A stretch of 64,000 nt of DNA from Paenibacillus sp. HB172176 (GTDB taxonomy: Bacteria > Bacillota > Bacilli > Paenibacillales > Paenibacillaceae): NCBI RefSeq assembly GCF_011947265.1, contig NZ_JAATHD010000005.1, forward strand, positions 1-64,000, in the 5' to 3' direction. How positions within the stretch are numbered: the stretch's first letter is position 1; each line of letters starts with the position of its first letter. Made by a program: the position numbers and the translations under genes. Shown piece by piece: positions 54,944-63,311 of this stretch. The notes below the pieces were generated by a model that was given only the letters and a program-made list of their open reading frames with translations, was not told the DNA's origin and ran no database searches.

Positions 54944-55813
54944 ATGCCGCTCGTTGGAATGAAAGAGCATAAAGAGCATTCGTCCATGAAAAGATCGCGG
55001 CTCATCAAGCAGAGCATGCTGTATATCGTGCTTATCGCAACCTCGGCTTGCATGCTGCTGCCCTTTATCTGGATGGTGTCCGCATCCCTGAAGGCCGAGC
55101 ATGAAATTTTCGGATTTCCGATTCAATGGATTCCCGAGACCTTCTATTGGAGCAATTACGTCGATGTTTGGACGCAGGTTCCCTTTCATCTCTACTATTT
55201 GAATACGATCAAGATTGTTATTATTACGGTTGCGATTTTGCTGGTCACCTGTTCCATGGCGGGATACGCGTTCTCCAAAATAAGATTTCCCGAACGTGAT
55301 TTCCTGTTTTTTGTCTACTTGGCCACGATGATGATTCCGTATCAGGTAATGATGATTCCGCAATTCGTGCTCATGAAAAAATTCAGTCTAATCGACACGC
55401 ACTGGTCGTTGATTTTGCTCGGGGCGGTCAGTCCGTTCGGCGTATTCCTGTTCCGTCAATTCTTCTCGTCCATACCCGATGAAATTATCGAAGCGGCGAA
55501 GATCGACGGCTTGCATGAATTCGGCATCTATCTGCGCATCATTCTGCCGTTAACGAAGCCGGCTATCGCCACGCTCGTTATCTTCTCGTTCATGCATACG
55601 TGGAATGATTTTCTGGGCCCGCTTATCTATCTGTCATCCGACCGGCTGTTCACGCTGCAGCTCGGCATGCAGCACTTTATCGGACAATATAATACGGAAT
55701 ACGCCTTGCTGATGGCGGCCGCCGTTTCGTCTGTCGTGCCTACGATTATCGTGTTCGTGGCCGCGCAGGATTATTTCGTGAAGGGCGTTGTCGGATCGGG
55801 TGTGAAGGGATGA
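54944..55813 (+). CDS. ABC sugar permease, MalG type (importer 4)
   Basis: The second membrane subunit, six helices, with the coupling loop EAAKIDGLHEFGIYLRIILP and the C-terminal QDYFVKGVVGSGVKG. The start at 54944 follows GAAGGAG by 8 bp; earlier in-frame starts (54905) overlap the previous gene. It overlaps the sulfatase gene by 4 bp. No ATPase is encoded in the operon. Confidence 0.92.
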   Translation: MPLVGMKEHKEHSSMKRSRLIKQSMLYIVLIATSACMLLPFIWMVSASLKAEHEIFGFPIQWIPETFYWSNYVDVWTQVPFHLYYLNTIKIVIITVAILLVTCSMAGYAFSKIRFPERDFLFFVYLATMMIPYQVMMIPQFVLMKKFSLIDTHWSLILLGAVSPFGVFLFRQFFSSIPDEIIEAAKIDGLHEFGIYLRIILPLTKPAIATLVIFSFMHTWNDFLGPLIYLSSDRLFTLQLGMQHFIGQYNTEYALLMAAAVSSVVPTIIVFVAAQDYFVKGVVGSGVKG

Positions 55814-57273
55814 AGAAGGAAGATGAGGGAATGGAAGAACGTCGGAAGCCGAATATCGTCTATGTGTTTGCGGATCAGTGGCGGCGGCAAGCGGTCGGCA
55901 TCAGGAACGAGGACCCGGTGATGACGCCGAATATGGACCGCTTCGCAAGCGAGAGCATGGTCTTCGAGCAAGCTGTCAGCTGCACGCCGTTATGCTCACC
56001 CCACAGAGCCGCGTTGCTGACGGGAAGGTATGCCTTATCGACGGGCGTATATACGAATTGCAAGACGGGGCTGGATATGCGGCTGTCTCCGGAGGAAACG
56101 GCAATCGGCCATGTCTTGAGCGGCGCAGGCTATAGGACGGGCTATATCGGGAAATGGCATCTGGACCTGCCGGAGCAGAACCGGGAGGAGCATCCGCTCT
56201 CCGGAGCGAGGGAATGGGACGCCTATACGCCGCCCGGACCGGGCCGATTCGGCTTCGATTATTGGTATTCGTACGGAGCGTACGATCAACATCTCAAGCC
56301 GCATTACTGGGAGAATTCCCCCGAGATGGTGAAGGTGGATCAATGGTCCGCGGAGCATGAGACGGACAAGGCGCTTGCCTTCTTGCGGGAGCATGGCGGC
56401 AAGCAGGAGCCGTTCGCGCTGTTCGTGTCGTGGAATCCGCCGCATAGCCCATTCGAGCTTGTTCCCGAAGCGTACAGAGACAGCTATGCGGACAAGAAGC
56501 TTTCGCCGCATTCGCACAGGGCGAATGTTATCGTTCAGGATCCGTTCCTGATTCATACAGGAGAAGAGGTTGACGGCGGGGCAGAGAGGCTTGATCAGGC
56601 TTCCAGGGATTATTTCGCAGCTGTCACCGGCATCGATGAACAATTCGGGCGAATCATGGACGAATTGCGAGAGTTGAATCTTCTGGAGCAAACGATCGTT
56701 GTGCTTACGTCCGATCATGGCGAGCTGCTTGGCTCGCATGGCATGATGGCCAAGCATTCCTGGCATGAGGAATCGATTGGCGTTCCCTTCATGATCGGCT
56801 GGAAGGGAGCGATTAAGCCGGGAACGACCGATGTTGTGCTGAACACTGTGGACATTATGCCGACGCTGCTGGAGCTTGCGGAATTGCCGTTGCCAGACTC
56901 TATTGAAGGAAGCTCGGTCGCAGACTTCTTGAAGAAGGGGGGCTCTTCCGAAGAGGCTGAACTCGCTTCAAGAGCTGCGTATATCAGCGCTTTTCCCGGC
57001 AGGATGGAGGCGATAGAGTCGTTCAGGGCAGCCGGCTTGGAGCATCTGCATTACGGCTGGCGCGGCGTGCGAACCTCGAGATATACCTATGTGGTGGACA
57101 AGGGCTATTTTGCGGGCTCAGAGACTAGGCGCTTGCTCTATGACTTGGCGGACGATCCCTTTCAGATGAAGCCCGTTTCCTTAAAGAGCGCGACTGAGCA
57201 TCCTGTCGCACAATTGCTCGAGGTCCGGCTTCGCGAGTTTCTGGATGAGACGCGTGATTCGTTTTCATTGTAA
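55810..57273 (+). CDS. Sulfatase with CSPHR signature, last gene of importer 4 operon
   Basis: Formylglycine-type sulfatase of 487 residues, cytoplasmic. The active-site motif is LCSPHRAALLTGR with Cys62; His replaces the usual Ser at the fourth position, while the core C-x-P-x-R is kept. The metal-binding N-terminus reads FADQWRRQ (Asp22-Gln23 in place of DD), as in some choline-sulfatase-like members, and TSDHGELLGSHGM supplies the second metal site. Start in the ATGA overlap with the permease gene; a second ATG at 55831 is also possible. The context suggests desulfation of the sugar imported by importer 4. Confidence 0.9.
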   Translation: MKKEDEGMEERRKPNIVYVFADQWRRQAVGIRNEDPVMTPNMDRFASESMVFEQAVSCTPLCSPHRAALLTGRYALSTGVYTNCKTGLDMRLSPEETAIGHVLSGAGYRTGYIGKWHLDLPEQNREEHPLSGAREWDAYTPPGPGRFGFDYWYSYGAYDQHLKPHYWENSPEMVKVDQWSAEHETDKALAFLREHGGKQEPFALFVSWNPPHSPFELVPEAYRDSYADKKLSPHSHRANVIVQDPFLIHTGEEVDGGAERLDQASRDYFAAVTGIDEQFGRIMDELRELNLLEQTIVVLTSDHGELLGSHGMMAKHSWHEESIGVPFMIGWKGAIKPGTTDVVLNTVDIMPTLLELAELPLPDSIEGSSVADFLKKGGSSEEAELASRAAYISAFPGRMEAIESFRAAGLEHLHYGWRGVRTSRYTYVVDKGYFAGSETRRLLYDLADDPFQMKPVSLKSATEHPVAQLLEVRLREFLDETRDSFSL

Positions 57274-57317
57274 TTATAGAATTTATAAAATTAAGTCTAT
57301 GGTTGCACACGATCGTA

Positions 57318-57446
57318 GCGGACCGTAGATGCGTTATTTCGGCAAATGGTGCTGTTTTTAAGATTTCGCGGACAGAGATGCACTTATTTGCGAGAAAACA
57401 GCGGTTTTTTTGATTTTTTGAGGAAATAGCGTCTCCTGTGTCCACG
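57318..57446. repeat. Modular GCGGAC repeat (copy 1) between convergent genes
   Basis: Three copies of a module of about 23 bp occur: GCGGACCGTAGATGCG then TTATTTC at 57318, GCGGACAGAGATGCAC then TTATTTGC at 57368, and the inverted form AAATAGCGTCTCCTGTGTCC at 57425-57444. A larger copy of the same array is at 63101-63278. The rest of 57274-57617 holds no gene. Confidence 0.88.
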
Positions 57447-57497
57447 AAAGTGAGCAATCTCCGTTTTTTTGTTTCAAGAAACGTTGCCGTTCTTTGA

Positions 57498-57522
57498 CAA
57501 GGACGCCGTCAGGCGTTTTTCT
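57498..57522. terminator. Small hairpin with T run, second copy of the dispersed 25-bp element
   Basis: ACGCC and GGCGT form a perfect 5-bp stem around GTCA and are followed by TTTTCT. The whole element matches 33232-33256 with two substitutions, so it may be a mobile terminator-like repeat rather than a terminator specific to this place. Confidence 0.5.
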
Positions 57523-57618
57523 GAGATGAAACCAGCCCTCGAAGCGGATGGCGTTAAACGATGTCGTAAGGCTGATTGACAGCTTGCGCTCAGCGCTTGG
57601 CTGAAGCTGAGGCAGCTC

Positions 57619-58485
57619 TTACTCATAGTAAATGGCGTCATACGGAAATTCGAGCTTCTTCATTCGGTATTCCTTCGGCGTCATGGACATATATTCGCGG
57701 AAGACTTTGCCGAAGTAGCTTGGACTGTCGAAGCCGCATCGCGAGCCTATCTCCTGCACGGCGAGCTCGGTCGTGCGCAGCAGAGCTATCGCCGCCTCTA
57801 TCCGCCTGTCCCTGAGATAGGCGAGAGGCGAGGTTTGCACCGACTTTTGGAACAGCCTGCACAGGTGATGCTTGTTGATTCCACAATGCTCCGCCAGCAT
57901 ATCCAACGTTAGAGGAGTGGCGTAGCGCTCCTTCAGATAGGCCTTGGCCTTGAGTAGGATCGTACTGCCGGTCGCGCCGACTTCTCTGCGCATTTCTCCG
58001 CTTGATTTCGCTAACGCGAGCATCCAGTTATAGGCCAGTGACGACAAGACATACTTATCCGTTTGTTTCTCTTCGGCTATTCTCCGAAGAAGCTCCCTCA
58101 GCTCCGCGATGACGGGTGAATCCGCCTCTCTCCGAATGACATGGCCCTCTTGCTCAATGACCATATCCCAAATTCGACGGGCTTCGTCGCCTCTCAGGTT
58201 CAGCCACAGAATTTCCCAGGGCCGGGATTGATCCTTATAATAGTACCGGTGATTGCTTGGTATTTTCACAAGAAAGGCTGATCCCTGCGGCAATGCGAAA
58301 ACTTGCCGATCGATTTCAATATAGCCCTGCCCGCTAAGCGTATATTGAAAAATAACATGTCCGGAATCCGGCCGCGCATCGCCCGCGAAGCTGTATTCCG
58401 GGCTTTTTATGTTTTGCCAGCCGATCGAATCGATGGTCAAAATGGAATGATCGTTGTTGCGAAAGGCATAGGAATTTTGCTCCAT
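57619..58485 (-). CDS. AraC-family transcriptional regulator, divergent from the GH31 gene
   Basis: A cupin-type N-terminal arm (about 1-150, with LPQGSAFLVKIPSNHRYY) and a double helix-turn-helix (about 185-285; GINKHHLCRLFQK and GFDSPSYFGKVFREYM, then MTPKEYR). AAGGAG lies 10 bp before the ATG. It faces the GH31 gene across 116 bp and probably activates it. Together with the importer-independent context this suggests a small sugar stimulus. Confidence 0.9.
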   Translation of the reverse strand: MEQNSYAFRNNDHSILTIDSIGWQNIKSPEYSFAGDARPDSGHVIFQYTLSGQGYIEIDRQVFALPQGSAFLVKIPSNHRYYYKDQSRPWEILWLNLRGDEARRIWDMVIEQEGHVIRREADSPVIAELRELLRRIAEEKQTDKYVLSSLAYNWMLALAKSSGEMRREVGATGSTILLKAKAYLKERYATPLTLDMLAEHCGINKHHLCRLFQKSVQTSPLAYLRDRRIEAAIALLRTTELAVQEIGSRCGFDSPSYFGKVFREYMSMTPKEYRMKKLEFPYDAIYYE

Positions 58486-58601
58486 AACCCTGAACTCCTT
58501 AAAATGAAAAAGTCAATTTTGTTATAGTATACCGCACAACTTTTAGATTGTCTCGCCTGGTGCAGAGCGGTAAGATCGACGTAGAAAAGGAGTGGTGAGA
58601 A

Positions 58602-60122
58602 ATGTTGAAGCATGAACGGATTCTGAAGCTGCAGCCCGGTGAATATTGGTGGGGCGGACGAACTGCGGATGGAAGGAGCATGCCGTATGGAGGGACTTTG
58701 TTCCGCGCGGATTTGGCCGAAAGTCATCTTGCCAATCAAGCCTGTCCGCTGCTCTTATCCAATAAAGGAAGATACGTATGGAGCGAGGAGCCCTTTGCAT
58801 TTCGGTTCGAGGATGGTGAGCTAACCTTGTCCGGCGAAGAGGATTTGATTGCGGGAGAAGGGCATGAAAGCTTGAAGGGAGCCTTTCAATATGCAGCCCG
58901 AACACATTTCCCCGCAGCCGGCGGCATTCCCGAGGAACTGCTGTTCACCGCCCCGCAGTACAATCTGTGGATCGAGCTCCTCTACGAGCCGACGCAGGAG
59001 AAGGTGCTGCAGTATGCGAAGGATGCGCTTGCTCAGGGAATGCCTCCCGGCGTCATCATGATCGACGATAATTGGCATGGTCCCTATGGCGACTGGACGT
59101 TTCACTCCGGAAGATTTCCCGATCCGAAGCGGATGGTGGAGGAGCTCCATGCTTTGGGCTTCAAGGTCATGCTGTGGATTTGTCCGTTCATCAGTCCTGA
59201 TTCCATTATATTCCGGAAGCTGGAGCCGTCCGGCATTCTTCTGAAGGATCGCGAGGGTCGGACTGCCCTTCGGAAGTGGTGGAACGGCTACAGCGCCGTC
59301 CTTGATTGCACGAATCCTGCCGCCGTGGAATGGATTCAGGATCAGATGGACGCCCTTCAGCGCGAGTACGGAATCGACGGCTTCAAGCTGGATGCCGGCG
59401 ATGCGGATTTCTACGAGACGGATGATCGCAGCTATGCGCCTGTTACGCCTGGCGGACAATGCGAAGCATGGGCCAAGGTGGGCCTCAAGTACAAGCTGAA
59501 CGAATACAGGGCCTGCTGGAAGCTTGCGGGACAGCCGCTGGCGCAGCGGCTGAAGGACAAGGGCCACGAATGGGAAGGCAACGGCTTGGATTCGCTCATT
59601 CCCGACGGATTGGCCCAGGGACTTCTCGGTTATGCCTATACCTGCCCGGACATGATTGGCGGCGGTGAATATATGAGCTTCACGACGTCCAAGCTGGATC
59701 AGGAGCTGTTCGTCCGTTACGCCCAATGTTCGGCATTGTTCCCGATGATGCAGTTCTCCGCTGCACCTTGGCGGGTGCTGGACGAAGAGCATCTTCGTTA
59801 CTGCGTGGACGCGGCCCAGTTGCATGTACGGTTCGGACAGGAGATACTGGCGCTGGCGGAGCATGCGGCGCAGACGGGCGAGCCGATCATGCGCCATATG
59901 GCGTATGAATTTCCCGAGGCGGGTATGGAGACCATCCAGGATCAGTTCATGCTGGGCAGCTCGATCCTCGTCGCGCCTGCTGTGCGGAAAGGGATGAGAG
60001 CCCGTGAAGTCGCGTTTCCCGCAGGCTCATGGGAGGGCGATGACGGCAGTGTGATCGAAGGCCCGGCGACGGTAATAATTGATGTGCCGCTGAGCAGGCT
60101 TCCTTATTATCGGAAGGCTTGA
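58602..60122 (+). CDS. GH31-family alpha-glycosidase
   Basis: A cytoplasmic retaining alpha-glycosidase of 506 residues. The barrel has MIDDNWHGPYGDWTFHSGRF and the nucleophile Asp264 in GFKLDAGDADFY, the K-x-D-x-G pattern of GH31. A C-terminal beta domain includes GSSILVAPAV. At about 500 residues it is shorter than usual GH31 enzymes (700 or more), so the N-terminal beta-sandwich is reduced. Specificity (alpha-glucosidase, alpha-xylosidase or sulfoquinovosidase) is not clear. GGAGTGG precedes the ATG by about 9 bp. Confidence 0.85.
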   Translation: MLKHERILKLQPGEYWWGGRTADGRSMPYGGTLFRADLAESHLANQACPLLLSNKGRYVWSEEPFAFRFEDGELTLSGEEDLIAGEGHESLKGAFQYAARTHFPAAGGIPEELLFTAPQYNLWIELLYEPTQEKVLQYAKDALAQGMPPGVIMIDDNWHGPYGDWTFHSGRFPDPKRMVEELHALGFKVMLWICPFISPDSIIFRKLEPSGILLKDREGRTALRKWWNGYSAVLDCTNPAAVEWIQDQMDALQREYGIDGFKLDAGDADFYETDDRSYAPVTPGGQCEAWAKVGLKYKLNEYRACWKLAGQPLAQRLKDKGHEWEGNGLDSLIPDGLAQGLLGYAYTCPDMIGGGEYMSFTTSKLDQELFVRYAQCSALFPMMQFSAAPWRVLDEEHLRYCVDAAQLHVRFGQEILALAEHAAQTGEPIMRHMAYEFPEAGMETIQDQFMLGSSILVAPAVRKGMRAREVAFPAGSWEGDDGSVIEGPATVIIDVPLSRLPYYRKA

Positions 60123-60134
60123 GCATGGGTCGAG

Positions 60135-60268
60135 GCTGTAGATGTAAATAGTAGCTCTGGAGAGCGGTAAATTGTCCTGAGCGAGACTGCTAGTGTAAAA
60201 AGTAACTCTGCAGAACGGAAAAACGCTCGGATCGGAGCTGTAGGTGTAAAAAGTATCCCTGCAAAACC
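60135..60268 (+). repeat. ~51-bp tandem repeat, about 2.6 copies
   Basis: Units start near 60135, 60187 and 60238. Each has the form CTGTAGGTGTAAAAAGTA, then CTCTGCAGAACGG and an A-rich tail. The copies are imperfect (first versus second unit differ at more than 10 positions), so this is an old duplication. It lies between the GH31 gene and the terminator at 60263. Confidence 0.75.
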
Positions 60269-60304
60269 TCCTCTCGGCTTCACGCCGCGAGGAGGTTTTT
60301 GTTT
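60263..60304. terminator. Strong bidirectional terminator
   Basis: AAAACCTCCTC pairs with GAGGAGGTTTT around a loop that contains a further CGGC/GCCG stem, followed by TTTTTGTTT. It ends the GH31 transcript before the cytochrome c gene. Confidence 0.9.
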
Positions 60305-60377
60305 CGCATACCTTTATAACGGTTAATAATAGAGAGCGCTTTTTTTCCAAAATATGAACTGCAAGGGGAGTGGTCTT

Positions 60378-60746
60378 ATGTCGAAATGGATCATGTCTGT
60401 TGTTATGGTTGCGGCCGCGTTGCTCGCAGCGTATCTCATTACCTTCGGCTTGCCGCCCAAGGAGGACGCGAATAACGAAACGGCGGCAAGCGCCGTGCCG
60501 GACCGTCCGGTCGATACCGCAAGCGCGGAAGCGGATTACAAGAGCAACTGCATGTCCTGTCATGGCACGGAATATCAGGGAGGCATCGGACCCAATCTTC
60601 AGAACGTCGGAGCGGATATGAGCAAGGAGAAGATACATAAGCAGATTATGCAGGGCGGAGGCAGCATGCCGCCGTTCAAGGACAAGCTCTCCGAGGATCA
60701 AATTATTAATCTGACGAATTGGCTCAGCACGTTCAAGAAAGCGTAG
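60378..60746 (+). CDS. Membrane-anchored cytochrome c (CccA/c551-like)
   Basis: A small electron carrier facing the outside of the membrane. Residues 3-24 are an uncleaved membrane anchor, followed by an acidic linker and a class I cytochrome c domain. It has haem-binding Cys58, Cys61 and His62 in CMSCH and a likely axial Met97 in GGSMPPF. The 122-residue length fits the CccA-type family. The start at 60378 follows AAGGGGAG by 7 bp. It stands alone between a terminator and a convergent AraC gene, and has no obvious link to glycan use. Confidence 0.93.
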   Translation: MSKWIMSVVMVAAALLAAYLITFGLPPKEDANNETAASAVPDRPVDTASAEADYKSNCMSCHGTEYQGGIGPNLQNVGADMSKEKIHKQIMQGGGSMPPFKDKLSEDQIINLTNWLSTFKKA

Positions 60747-60767
60747 CTAATCTGCTAGAACTTACGC

Positions 60768-61724
60768 CTAATGTCCAGTCCATCGTTTCCGATACTGATG
60801 CGGAGTAATGCCCCTATGCGATTTGAACAATTTGCAGAAATAAGAGCTGTTCGTGAGCCCGATCTCCTCCCCGACGAGTGAGACGGGCTTATTCGTAGTT
60901 GTCAGCAGAAGAGCGGCTTGGTGCACCCGGCGCGTCGCGATATATTCGGAGATGCTGATGCCTGTCGCTTCTTTGAACAGGTGGGTCAGGTAGAAGGAAG
61001 AGAGATGCAGCGAACGAGCCATTTCGTCCAAGGAATAGGGCTCCGTGTAGCGGTCTTCAATCCAATTCAGAATAAACTCTGCTTGCCGGTTTCTTCGACT
61101 TGCTGGATAGCGTGCGGCAGGTTCATTCAAGCTCCCCCATTCTTGCTTCAGACAACGGTACAGCGGGACCAGGAAGAGCGAAATCTCCTCCTGCTTGTCT
61201 GCCTCTTGCATCTTTGGGAATCGTTTGTGCATATCTTGGAACAGGCCTTCCAGCAAGCGAGGATCCTGCAGCTCATACAGGCAGGGGGAAGAGAGCTCTC
61301 CCAACTGAATGAATCGGTAGAAGGAATGCAGTCCCGGCCAATTTTCGAAATAGGCATCAAACATAGTTCCTTCAAAAATAGCGATGGAGCGCTCGAAGCA
61401 TTCGCCTTGGGAATAGTCCAGCTTGACATGATGAAGCTGATTCGGTTGAAAAACGCAGAGCATTCCCGGCCGAATCTCATAGCTGATATTGTTGACGATC
61501 ATCGTTCCTCTTCCCTGATGGATGAACAATATTTCGATACCAGGGTGAGAATGGAAGGTTTCTCTATGCTCGTTATTGACGCTGCAGCGCTTATAGGCAA
61601 AATACAAGGGCATTTCGCTAAAGCTGTTTGTCGGTGTGGCCAACAGACTCACCTTCCCATAAGACAATGTAGAATGCGATTCAAGCACTGAATTCAATAT
61701 AGCAAGGCGAAGATGCCGATTCAA
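60768..61724 (-). CDS. AraC-family transcriptional regulator, divergent from the oxidoreductase gene
   Basis: A cupin N-terminal arm with ETFHSHPGIEILFIHQGRG (about 58-76) and a double helix-turn-helix at the C-terminus (LSSFYLTHLFKEATGIS, then GLTNSSYFCKLFKSHRG and ITPHQYRKRW). The start is uncertain: TTG at 61724 follows AAGGAAAGG closely, and other in-frame TTG/GTG codons lie downstream. It faces the oxidoreductase gene across 122 bp and is its likely regulator. Confidence 0.86.
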   Translation of the reverse strand: MNRHLRLAILNSVLESHSTLSYGKVSLLATPTNSFSEMPLYFAYKRCSVNNEHRETFHSHPGIEILFIHQGRGTMIVNNISYEIRPGMLCVFQPNQLHHVKLDYSQGECFERSIAIFEGTMFDAYFENWPGLHSFYRFIQLGELSSPCLYELQDPRLLEGLFQDMHKRFPKMQEADKQEEISLFLVPLYRCLKQEWGSLNEPAARYPASRRNRQAEFILNWIEDRYTEPYSLDEMARSLHLSSFYLTHLFKEATGISISEYIATRRVHQAALLLTTTNKPVSLVGEEIGLTNSSYFCKLFKSHRGITPHQYRKRWTGH

Positions 61725-61846
61725 GCACCTTTCCTTATAAAAAAACGCAATGGAGCGTCATTTTCCCACTGCATGGCATCACAATTGAACCGTCTTCTGA
61801 GTTAAGCTTCTCATGTAGACATTCATATACCGAGGAGGACAAACTC

Positions 61847-63019
61847 ATGTTGAAAGCAGCGATTATCGGAGCCGGAGCGATATCTTCCGCTCATATCGAA
61901 GGCTATTTGCAATTCAAGGAGCGTTGTCAAATCGTCGCCTTATGCGATCTGTATCCAGACAAGGCGGAAGCGAAGCGGGAGCAGTACGGACTGGATGCCA
62001 AAGTCGTGAAGGATTACAAGGAGCTGCTCGGAGACGGCATTGACCTTGTGTCCGTATGTATGCCCCCATTCGAGCACGCGCCCGTTACAATCGATTTCCT
62101 GAATGCGGGAAGCCATGTGCTAGTCGAGAAACCAATGGCGGCATCCCTCGCGGAATGCGACGCCATGATCGAAGCGGCCAATCGGAATGGCAGGATCTTA
62201 TCCGTCATTGCCCAGAATCGGTTTAGAAATCCCATTATGAAGCTGAAAAGCGTGCTCGACAGCGGTTTGGCGGGAAATATCCTTCATGCTCAAGTAGATT
62301 CGTTCTGGTGGCGGGGCCATAGCTATTACGACTTATGGTGGCGCGGCACTTGGGAGAAGGAAGGAGGCGGACCTACACTGAACCATGCGGTGCATCATAT
62401 GGACGCTTTGCTGTGGATGCTCGGATGCCCAAGTGAGGTTCAGGCCTTCATGAGCAATGTCTCCCACGACAATGCGGAGGTGGAGGATCTCTCCGTCGCG
62501 ATGCTTCGGTATCCGAACGGGTCGCTCGGACAGATTACGAGCTCTGTCGTGCATCACGGCGAGGAGCAGCAGTTTATTTTCCAGGGACAGAACGCGCGGA
62601 TCTCGGCACCTTGGAAGGTAACGGCGTCTGTATCGAAGCCGAACGGCTTCCCTGAGAGTAACGTTGAGCTGGAGGAGCAAATGCAGCGCTTCTACGATTC
62701 GTTGCCGGATTTGCCTTATGAAGGACATACTGCTCAGATAGACAACGTGCTGAGCGCGATCGAGAACGGAACGCCGGTGTTGATCGATGGAGAGAGCGGC
62801 CGCGGCACGCTCGAGCTCATCATGAGCATCTACAAATCCGCAAGCATCGGCAAGAGCGTTCAGCTTCCCTTGCGGCAAGGAGATCCCTTCTACACTAGGG
62901 AAGGCGTCAAGCAGAACGCGCCGCATTTCTACCAGAAGGGGGCGAGCGTCGAGAATTTCGCCGATGTGAAGATTACGACGGGAAGCTCTTTTGGGAACTC
63001 CCTTAGTGAGGAGCAATAA
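61847..63019 (+). CDS. Gfo/Idh/MocA-family NAD(P)-dependent oxidoreductase
   Basis: A cytoplasmic sugar or sugar-derivative dehydrogenase of 390 residues. The Rossmann motif AIIGAGAISSAHIEGYL binds the cofactor, VLVEKPMA is the conserved EKP element with the catalytic Lys, and GPTLNHAVHHMDALLWM lies in the substrate-binding sheet of the C-terminal domain. CGAGGAGGAC lies 7 bp before the ATG. Members oxidise inositols, sugars or glycosides; this one's substrate is unknown, but regulation by a cupin-AraC protein suggests a sugar. Confidence 0.92.
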   Translation: MLKAAIIGAGAISSAHIEGYLQFKERCQIVALCDLYPDKAEAKREQYGLDAKVVKDYKELLGDGIDLVSVCMPPFEHAPVTIDFLNAGSHVLVEKPMAASLAECDAMIEAANRNGRILSVIAQNRFRNPIMKLKSVLDSGLAGNILHAQVDSFWWRGHSYYDLWWRGTWEKEGGGPTLNHAVHHMDALLWMLGCPSEVQAFMSNVSHDNAEVEDLSVAMLRYPNGSLGQITSSVVHHGEEQQFIFQGQNARISAPWKVTASVSKPNGFPESNVELEEQMQRFYDSLPDLPYEGHTAQIDNVLSAIENGTPVLIDGESGRGTLELIMSIYKSASIGKSVQLPLRQGDPFYTREGVKQNAPHFYQKGASVENFADVKITTGSSFGNSLSEEQ

Positions 63020-63100
63020 AGCGGAGGTCATAATAGCTGCAGAAGCATGACTACGTGAATAATGCGCCAATATGATCATGACTAATGCAGTACCATCACA

Positions 63101-63278
63101 ACGGACCGTAGATGCGCTATTTCAGTAAAATTAGCTGTTTTTATGATTTCGCGGACAGAGATGACGTTATTTTCGAAAATACAGCGTTTTTTTTTGTTTT
63201 TGGAGAAAATAGCGCCTCTTGTGTCCGCCAAAGTGATCAAACCGGGTATTTTTCTCAAATAGCGCATCCTGTGTCCGC
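63101..63278. repeat. Modular GCGGAC repeat (copy 2) between convergent genes
   Basis: Four modules of about 23 bp: ACGGACCGTAGATGCGCTAT at 63101, GCGGACAGAGATGACG at 63151, and two inverted modules ending TTGTGTCCGC at 63228 and CCTGTGTCCGC at 63278. Opposed modules can fold into long hairpins. The stretch 63020-63311 has no other feature. It lies between a plus-strand and a minus-strand gene, exactly as copy 1 does. Confidence 0.9.
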
Positions 63279-63311
63279 TCGTATTGGCTTGGAAACGTGG
63301 GGCAGGGCAGC

